DNA of 64,000 nucleotides from Pseudomonas sp. MWU16-30317 (GTDB lineage: Bacteria; Pseudomonadota; Gammaproteobacteria; Pseudomonadales; Pseudomonadaceae). A program made the position numbers and the translations under genes. Numbering within the stretch: the stretch's first letter is position 1; every line of letters begins with the position of its first letter. The stretch spans positions 62,001 to 126,000 of the forward strand of contig NZ_JAIWJA010000001.1 in the NCBI RefSeq assembly GCF_020515695.1. The letters run 5' to 3'. The notes under the pieces are model-generated. The model was not told the origin of the DNA. It worked only from the letters and a program-made list of their open reading frames with translations, and made no database searches. Below are positions 58,898 through 64,000 of the stretch, one piece after another.

Positions 58898-60046
58898 TCA
58901 ATCCCTGCGCGGCAGCAAAATCCCGCGATCCACATCCCGAATATCCGTGCGGCCACAGAACGCCATCGACAAGTCCAACTCGTTCCTGATCACCTCCAAC
59001 GCCGTACTCACCCCCCGCTCGCCCATCGCCCCCAGCCCATAAAGCATGGCGCGGCCGATGTAGGTACCCTTGGCACCCAGGGCGATCGCTTTGAGCACAT
59101 CCTGGCCCGAACGAATCCCGCCATCCAGATGCACTTCAGCGTATTGGCCGATGGCCTCGACGATCGCCGGCAACGCCGAGATCGAGGACCCGGCGCCATC
59201 GAGCTGGCGGCCGCCGTGGTTGGAAACGATCACCGCATCGGCGCCGTGCTCTACCGCCAGACGCGCGTCGTCCGGGTCCTGGATGCCCTTGACGATCAGC
59301 TTGCCGCCCCAGCGTTGCTTGATCCACGCCACGTCCTGCCACGACAGGCGCGGGTCGAACTGCTCGCGGGTCCAGTCCACCAGCGAGCCGATGTTGTCGA
59401 CGCCCTTGGCGTGGCCGACGATGTTGCCGAACTGGCGATTGCGCGTGCGCAGCATGTTCAGGCACCAGCGCGGTTTGCTGGCCAGGTTGGCAAGATTGCG
59501 CAGGGTCGGTTTGGGCGGGATCGACAGGCCGTTACGCTTGTCCTTGTGACGCTGGCCGAACACCTGCAGATCCATAGTCACCACCAGCGCCGAACAGTTG
59601 GCGGCGCGGGCGCGCTCGATCAGGTCTTCGACGAAACTGCGGTCGCGGGTCACGTAGACCTGAAACCAGAACGGATGACGCTGAGTCGCCTGGGCCACCG
59701 CTTCGATCGAACAGATGCTCATGGTCGAGAGCGTGAAGGGGATGCCGAATGTGCGGGCCGCACGGGCCGCGAGAATTTCACCGTCGGCGTGCTGCATGCC
59801 GGTCAAACCGGTGGGCGCGATGGCCACCGGCATGCTCACCGGCACGCCGACCATGGTGGTGGCGGTGCTGCGCCGGGTGATGTCGAAGGCCACGCGCTGG
59901 CGCAATTCGATGCGCTGAAAATCCGCTTCGTTGGCGCGGTAGGTGTACTCGGTCCACGACCCGCCATCGACATAGTCATAGAACATGCGCGGCACTCGCT
60001 TGCGCGCGAGCAGGCGCAGGTCTTCGATGCAAGTAATCTCGGCCAT
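58898..60046 (-). CDS. FMN-dependent alpha-hydroxyacid dehydrogenase (lactate dehydrogenase/mandelate dehydrogenase family)
   Basis: A 382-residue TIM-barrel flavoenzyme of the LldD/glycolate oxidase family: Tyr131 in FQVYVTRD, Lys253 in IVKGI, His277 and Arg280 in SNHGGRQLDG, and Asp-Gly-Gly-Ile-Arg in DGGIRSG. It oxidises L-2-hydroxy acids such as lactate, glycolate or mandelate. ATG 60046 has GAAGGGG upstream. The repeated element at 60114-60153 lies 68 bp before the start. The gene could provide the keto acid counterpart for the GhrA-type enzymes; substrate undetermined. Confidence 0.92.
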   Translation of the reverse strand: MAEITCIEDLRLLARKRVPRMFYDYVDGGSWTEYTYRANEADFQRIELRQRVAFDITRRSTATTMVGVPVSMPVAIAPTGLTGMQHADGEILAARAARTFGIPFTLSTMSICSIEAVAQATQRHPFWFQVYVTRDRSFVEDLIERARAANCSALVVTMDLQVFGQRHKDKRNGLSIPPKPTLRNLANLASKPRWCLNMLRTRNRQFGNIVGHAKGVDNIGSLVDWTREQFDPRLSWQDVAWIKQRWGGKLIVKGIQDPDDARLAVEHGADAVIVSNHGGRQLDGAGSSISALPAIVEAIGQYAEVHLDGGIRSGQDVLKAIALGAKGTYIGRAMLYGLGAMGERGVSTALEVIRNELDLSMAFCGRTDIRDVDRGILLPRRD

Positions 60047-60113
60047 GGAACCCCTTCTGACGGCACGTACCGCAATGAGTGGAGTGAGGAGCTTCACACT
60101 GCTGAGCGATTCA

Positions 60114-60153
60114 CGAAACCAGCATTTGCGTCAGGCAATGGTTAGGCAAAACC
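60114..60153 (-). promoter_or_regulatory. Second copy of the repeated 40-bp element
   Basis: CGAAACCAGCATTTGCG (17 bases identical to 37473-37489), an 11-base spacer and TTAGGCAAAACC. It lies between the FMN dehydrogenase start and the end of ThiM. A hairpin TTATGCCA/TGGCATAA (60154-60176) abuts it on the distal side, so part of it could be the tail of the ThiM terminator on the minus strand. Confidence 0.5.
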
Positions 60154-60255
60154 TTATGCCATCGGCCTTGGCATAACGGGCCTCGCGCGCCGGCGTTCAT
60201 GGAGGCGGCGAAGTGCATGCGTGGCTTGGCCATGCTGTTGGATTGCTCAGGCGCG

Positions 60256-61038
60256 TTATTCCGCGGGGTCGAGCAGCGACAACTGGTCAACGAACGCTGT
60301 GGCGAACGATGCGGTACCGATTGCGGCGGATGCGCGTTCGGCTGCGACGCTGTACAGCGCGTGGGCGGCGGCGGTGGCCAGCAAGGCGTCGTCGGTATTG
60401 GCCAGCAACGCCGCGATCAGCGCCCCCAGGCTGCACCCGGCGCCGGTGACCTGGGTCAGGCGAATGTCACCGCCCTTGACCGCGTACACCTGGGTGCCGT
60501 TGGTGATGTAGTCCACCGGCCCGCTGACCGCCACAATGGCCCCGGTGCGCTGCGCCAGGTCCTTGATAAAGGCCAGCGCGTCATCTGAGCTGGCGGTGGT
60601 CTCGACCCCTTTGCCGCCACCGCTGCCCCCCGCCAAGGCGATCAGTTCGCTGGCGTTGCCGCGGATCACCGTGGGGTGGAAATCCAACAGTTTGTGCACC
60701 GCCGCGTCATATTGCGGCGCGCCGGCACCCATCGCCACCGGGTCCAGCACCCACGGCGTACCCGCCTTGTCGGCGGAGTCGGCCGCAGTCCACAGCGCCT
60801 CGGGGCCGCTGCTCATCAGTGCGGCGGTGTTGAGCCACATGGCATTGGCGCCAGTGGCGAAGCGCTGTGGCCAGTCCATCGCCGAGCCGATGGCTGGCCC
60901 GGCGCCGACCGCCAGCAGCAGGTTGGCGCTGAGGTTGGCGGCGATGTAGTTGGTCAGGCCGTAGACGAAGGGAGGGGATTGTTTAAGTGCCGCCAAGGAC
61001 TGGCGAACGCTGGGGGTTGCCCAGGATAGTTCTTGCAT
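60256..61038 (-). CDS. thiM: Hydroxyethylthiazole kinase (ThiM)
   Basis: A 260-residue ribokinase-like enzyme. Diagnostic segments: NYIAANLSANLLLAVGAGPAIGS, VLDPVAMGA, RGNASEL (126-132), and TGAGCSLGA with the family's catalytic Cys202. ThiM phosphorylates the thiazole alcohol in thiamine salvage. ATG 61038 begins MQELSW; the upstream frame extension has no match. No TPP riboswitch is visible before it. It is separated by 151 bp from the symporter gene upstream on the same strand, and no thiE or thiD accompanies it. Confidence 0.92.
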   Translation of the reverse strand: MQELSWATPSVRQSLAALKQSPPFVYGLTNYIAANLSANLLLAVGAGPAIGSAMDWPQRFATGANAMWLNTAALMSSGPEALWTAADSADKAGTPWVLDPVAMGAGAPQYDAAVHKLLDFHPTVIRGNASELIALAGGSGGGKGVETTASSDDALAFIKDLAQRTGAIVAVSGPVDYITNGTQVYAVKGGDIRLTQVTGAGCSLGALIAALLANTDDALLATAAAHALYSVAAERASAAIGTASFATAFVDQLSLLDPAE

Positions 61039-61189
61039 GGAATCACTCGACGCTCGGTGGAATACCACGAGTATTTGCCGGGAAGGGTGATTCGTAAATC
61101 GAATAATTTTTCGCAGGCTCTCAATGCTAGAGAATGAGGCACCTGATCTGGCGCCGCACCAGCCCCAAGGCCGGCGCGGTCGCCATGGA

Positions 61190-62734
61190 TCAGCTCATGA
61201 TCGGCGTTGCACCGAGAGGAGCACGCTGCGCCGACACGCTGGCGAACAGATCGTCCACGCGAGCGATTTCGGCCTGGCTGGGCTTGATGGCGAAGGCGAA
61301 GGCGACGAACACCAAGGCATTGAAGATCACCCCGATGATGCCGCTGGTCAAAGAGCCCAGGGCGGGGATGTCATCCGGGTAGATGACGGTCAGGAAGATG
61401 GCGATGACGATACCCACCAGCATCCCGGCGATCGCCCCTTGCTTGTTGCCGCGACGACTGAAGATTCCGAAAAACAACGGCACCGCCAGCTGAATGATCC
61501 CTTGGTAGGAGATCTGCGCCAGCAACTGCAACCGCGCGTAGTCGAACGTCAGGTAAGCCAGCAGCGAAGCGGCGGCAATGAACACCACCATCCCGGATTT
61601 GGCCAGCACGGTTTTCTCGCGGTCAGTGCGGGGTGTGTTCCAGGTCGCCAGGTCGTTGGCAAACTGGGTGCCGCACACCTGCACGCAGCCATCGACGTGG
61701 CCGATGCTGGCCGCCAGCACGATGACGATAGCCAGCGCCAGCAACCAGGGGCCGCCGATGTCGAACAACGACAGGAACCAGCCATTCTGCGGGTGCGCTG
61801 CCACGGCAGGGTCCTGGCTGATGGCGGCGGCGAACAGCATGAGGATGCCGTAGAAGCCCGCCACCAGCAGGATGGTGACCAGCGTGCCTTTTTTCACGGC
61901 GCGTACGCCGCTGGCGGTGTAGATGCGCTGGAAGCTCATCGGCCAGCACATCGAGCCGATGACCCCGGTGAAGATAAGGCTGAACATGTACATCGGTCCA
62001 TAGGTGCTGCCACTGCCACCGGGAATCACCAGCATGCTGGCGGGCAATTGCGAAAGATGGGAAAACGACGCGGCCTCGCCAACACTGGAGCCGCCAAACA
62101 TCAGGTACACGCACAAGGCCGCGCACAGCACGTAGGCGATCAGGCCCTGATACATGTCGGTCATGATCAGCCCGCGCATGCCCATGCTCACGGTCCAGTA
62201 CTGACGCACCAGCACCACGCCGACACCGACCATCAGGCAGGTGGTCACGCCCCAGCGCCCGAAACTGGCGAACTGGAACAACGTGGCGAGCGCCTGGATG
62301 CCCATGACGACCCACGGGAACACCGAGATGATGCCGATGATCGAGGCGATGCGCTTGACCGCCGGGCTGTCGAAACGCATGCCCAGCAGGTCCGGCTGGG
62401 TGGTCAGGTTGAAGCGCTTGCCCCAGGTCCAGGCGCGGTTGGCCATCAGGTACATGGCCGTGACCCCGAGGGTGGCGTAGACCATGCCGTAGAAGCCCAG
62501 CGCACCGCCCACCGACAGCGCGAAGAACGCAGTAAAGGTTGCGCCCGGCCACCACGAGTTGGTGTAGCACATGGCGATGTACCAAGGCCCGTAGGAGCGA
62601 CCGCCCACGGCATAATCGGAGAAGCTGTGGCTCTTGCGGTTGGTCGCGTACAGCACCGCGATCATGCCGCCCAGAAACAGGCCGATCAGGCCGAAGGTGA
62701 TGAACAGGTTGGAGCCGATGGCGGTGCTGATCAT
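61190..62734 (-). CDS. Sodium:solute symporter (SSS family)
   Basis: A 514-residue membrane protein with about 13 helices. Family signs are SDYAVGGRSYGPWYIAMCYTNSWWPG in the first helices, the GVIGSMCWPMSFQRIY region, and SIGHVDGCVQV. It takes up an organic solute with Na+. Start ATG 62734 overlaps the small membrane gene's stop by 4 bp (ATGA), as in other SSS pairs with a small accessory subunit. Together with ThiM and the phosphotransferase it may import a thiazole or thiamine-like compound, which is inference. Confidence 0.93.
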   Translation of the reverse strand: MISTAIGSNLFITFGLIGLFLGGMIAVLYATNRKSHSFSDYAVGGRSYGPWYIAMCYTNSWWPGATFTAFFALSVGGALGFYGMVYATLGVTAMYLMANRAWTWGKRFNLTTQPDLLGMRFDSPAVKRIASIIGIISVFPWVVMGIQALATLFQFASFGRWGVTTCLMVGVGVVLVRQYWTVSMGMRGLIMTDMYQGLIAYVLCAALCVYLMFGGSSVGEAASFSHLSQLPASMLVIPGGSGSTYGPMYMFSLIFTGVIGSMCWPMSFQRIYTASGVRAVKKGTLVTILLVAGFYGILMLFAAAISQDPAVAAHPQNGWFLSLFDIGGPWLLALAIVIVLAASIGHVDGCVQVCGTQFANDLATWNTPRTDREKTVLAKSGMVVFIAAASLLAYLTFDYARLQLLAQISYQGIIQLAVPLFFGIFSRRGNKQGAIAGMLVGIVIAIFLTVIYPDDIPALGSLTSGIIGVIFNALVFVAFAFAIKPSQAEIARVDDLFASVSAQRAPLGATPIMS

Positions 62735-62991
62735 TGCAGTTCCCCCTCTTCAGGTATCTCGCCCGTCGCGGATTCGACGATGTACAGCACCCACAAGCCG
62801 AGCCCGGTCAGAGTGGCGATGGCGATCCAGTAGAAGATCGGCAGCGGAATGCCGAGCACGATGACCGTGCTGCCGCTGATGCTCAGGTAGAACGGCGGAA
62901 ACAGCGCCATCAGCAATAACACGAGGAAGTAGATGCCGAAGACCAGGGCCTTAAAACGTCTTGGCGGCGCCAGAGAGGGATTGCTTTGCAT
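62731..62991 (-). CDS. Small membrane protein, probable accessory subunit of the SSS symporter
   Basis: An 86-residue protein with two membrane segments (FGIYFLVLLLMALFPPFYLS and IFYWIAIATLTGLGLWVLYIV) and a short acidic tail GEIPEEGELQ. Its stop overlaps the symporter start by 4 bp, the usual layout of DUF3311/DUF997-type helpers paired with sodium solute symporters. The exact family is uncertain. ATG 62991 begins MQSNPS; the upstream frame is not similar to anything known. Confidence 0.8.
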   Translation of the reverse strand: MQSNPSLAPPRRFKALVFGIYFLVLLLMALFPPFYLSISGSTVIVLGIPLPIFYWIAIATLTGLGLWVLYIVESATGEIPEEGELQ

Positions 62992-63122
62992 AACGTTGTG
63001 CTCCTTGAATTCTGGATCTGGTTGCTGTGCGATCGGATAAAACTCAAGCAGTGAAAAAAGACTGCGGAACACGCCGCTATTTTTTTATTGGATAAGCGGG
63101 CATCAGTGCCCTGGACGCTCGC

Positions 63123-64000
63123 TCAAGCCTGTCTGAGCCAGGTTTCCCATTGCGAGTCGTTGAATACGCTGCGTGCACGCATGTGCTTCCAGACGCCGTA
63201 CTTGTAGAAGTCGAAGTCGAGCTGCGACACCGCATGCTGAACCATGGCCCAGGTCGACCATTTGAGGTCCGCCAGCGCCTTGTTCAATTTGATCCGCGCC
63301 AACGTCTGGGCCGTGACCTCGCCGAAGTAGTCTTCGATCAGCGCCAGCTCCATGTCGTCGGTGAAGAACATTTCGCCGAACCACAGCGCCAGTTCGTAGT
63401 GCCGGTCGTTGTTGGAGGCGTATTCGAAGTCCACCAGGCGGATCTGTCGGGCGTCGTTGAGCATGAAGTTGCCGGCCAGGGTGTCGTTCATGCACGGCAC
63501 CAGGTCGATGCCCGAGGCTTGCAGCGCCTGCCAGGCGCGCTCGAACTGGCGGCACAGCCAGGCGTGGTCCGGCGGCGTGCAGCCGTGGAGTTCGGCGACC
63601 TGGCCCTGGTGTTCGGTGATCATATCGAAGGCGGTCTTGGTCTGGATCAGCAGGGGTTGCTGGTTGAACGCCTTGAGCGCATGCAGCGCGTTGTGGCGCA
63701 CATCGCGTTGCAAAAAGTCGTGGTTGGAGGACGCGCGCCAGCCTTCCATGAACTCGAAGACTTCGACGCCGCATTCTTCCAGAAAGGCGAACACCGGAGC
63801 GCCGTAGCCGGTCTGGGCGGCCTTGACGCTGGCGTCGTGGGCGGTGCGGCGGTCGATGAACATCTCGGTGCCGACCCCCGGCACCTTGAAAAAGTACGCG
63901 GTGTCGGCGCCTTGGACCTCGACGCGCCAGTTGGTATTGGAAATGCCGCCGCTAACTGGCTGGTAAGCGATCTGCCGACCACTCCAGGCGCCGACGCTGC
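63123..64000 (-). CDS. Choline/aminoglycoside-kinase-like phosphotransferase, C-terminal 292 residues (start beyond window)
   Basis: The frame is open at the right edge, so the start is outside. It has the kinase-like fold of LicA/ThiK-type enzymes: GGISNTNWRVEV near the visible start (glycine-rich loop), YFFKVPGVGTEMFIDR, catalytic loop LVPCMNDTLAGNFML (Asn-Asp-Thr replaces the frequent His-x-Asp), and the magnesium Asp in LVDFEYASNNDRHYELAL. Such enzymes phosphorylate choline, thiamine, homoserine or methylthioribose. It is upstream of the symporter-ThiM series by 131 bp; thiamine-type salvage is one possibility. Confidence 0.88.
   Translation of the reverse strand, partial: SVGAWSGRQIAYQPVSGGISNTNWRVEVQGADTAYFFKVPGVGTEMFIDRRTAHDASVKAAQTGYGAPVFAFLEECGVEVFEFMEGWRASSNHDFLQRDVRHNALHALKAFNQQPLLIQTKTAFDMITEHQGQVAELHGCTPPDHAWLCRQFERAWQALQASGIDLVPCMNDTLAGNFMLNDARQIRLVDFEYASNNDRHYELALWFGEMFFTDDMELALIEDYFGEVTAQTLARIKLNKALADLKWSTWAMVQHAVSQLDFDFYKYGVWKHMRARSVFNDSQWETWLRQA

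Noticed and set aside
61124..62833. A 569-codon open frame on the plus strand
   Set aside because: Antisense to the sodium symporter; sequence is rich in His, Gln, Gly and Asp as antisense frames of membrane proteins are.
1..64000. Prophage, transposon, integron, CRISPR, tRNA genes or attachment sites
   Set aside because: No integrase, transposase, spaced direct repeats or tRNA-like folds were noticed; the only repeats are REP elements and the 40-bp element.

Overview
The window reads as a chromosomal accessory region of a Pseudomonas, probably of the fluorescens/putida complex. The evidence is high GC with G/C-ending codons, two OprD-family porins, a DUF3077 protein, a PA2169-type four-helix protein, two methyl-accepting chemotaxis proteins, and Pseudomonas-type REP palindromes. 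There is no tRNA, rRNA, CRISPR array, transposase, integrase or core housekeeping gene. Almost everything is uptake, regulation or catabolism of small organic and nitrogenous compounds.

Left part (1-13.3 kb). A cut-off aldehyde dehydrogenase diverges from a LysR regulator. A long minus-strand set follows, read from right to left: MHS transporter, class II aldolase, GhrA-type hydroxyacid dehydrogenase, M20 carbamoylase-like hydrolase, second MHS transporter, RidA and an RraA/HMG-aldolase-like protein. From 7.35 to 12.24 kb there is a mirror-image duplication: MHS transporter and LysR, then a paralogous LysR and a paralogous MHS transporter. The right-hand copy leads into an acetylpolyamine amidohydrolase (HDAC-fold) gene.

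Middle-left (13.4-27.6 kb) is mixed. It holds a DUF3077 gene behind a hairpin-rich leader, DUF2256, an acetyltransferase, a LysR, an amidase-MHS-OprD operon, a fimbrin-like secreted protein, two chemoreceptors, a decayed aldo/keto reductase next to a small membrane protein, a formaldehyde-dehydrogenase-like enzyme, and stress-type small proteins.

Centre (27.7-49.3 kb) holds two large minus-strand catabolic clusters. The first (37.4 to 27.7 kb) runs RidA, PotA-type ATPase, quinone oxidoreductase, GST, AroQ-like dehydratase, GhrA, solute-binding protein, PotB, PotC, DUF1028 protein and ArgE-like deacylase. The second (48.4 to 39.1 kb) runs aldehyde dehydrogenase, a ThiZ/ThiX/ThiY-like pyrimidine-type ABC transporter, an alpha/beta hydrolase, an amidohydrolase, a two-subunit Rieske dioxygenase, RidA and another alpha/beta hydrolase, with an OprD porin beside it. 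A FadR-type GntR gene and GTATAC-type palindromes flank its promoter.

Right part (49.5-64 kb). It starts with a zinc alcohol dehydrogenase and a VanB-type reductase, which could supply electrons to the Rieske enzyme, then a flavin monooxygenase and a LysR. An operon of a fused amino-acid-type ABC permease/ATPase, PhyH dioxygenase, solute-binding protein and class II aldolase follows, with candidate NtrC sites and a -24/-12 promoter. The end holds an FMN alpha-hydroxyacid dehydrogenase, ThiM, a Na+/solute symporter with a small membrane partner, and a choline/thiamine-kinase-like phosphotransferase cut by the window edge.

Together the genes form several regulated import-and-degrade modules for amides, N-acyl compounds and N-heterocycle or aromatic substrates. 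No substrate can be fixed from sequence. Several enzymes (RraA-like, AroQ-like, two RidA proteins, the amidohydrolase) lack residues that define their best-known relatives, which suggests reactions other than the textbook ones. All family assignments come from reading motifs, not from database searches.
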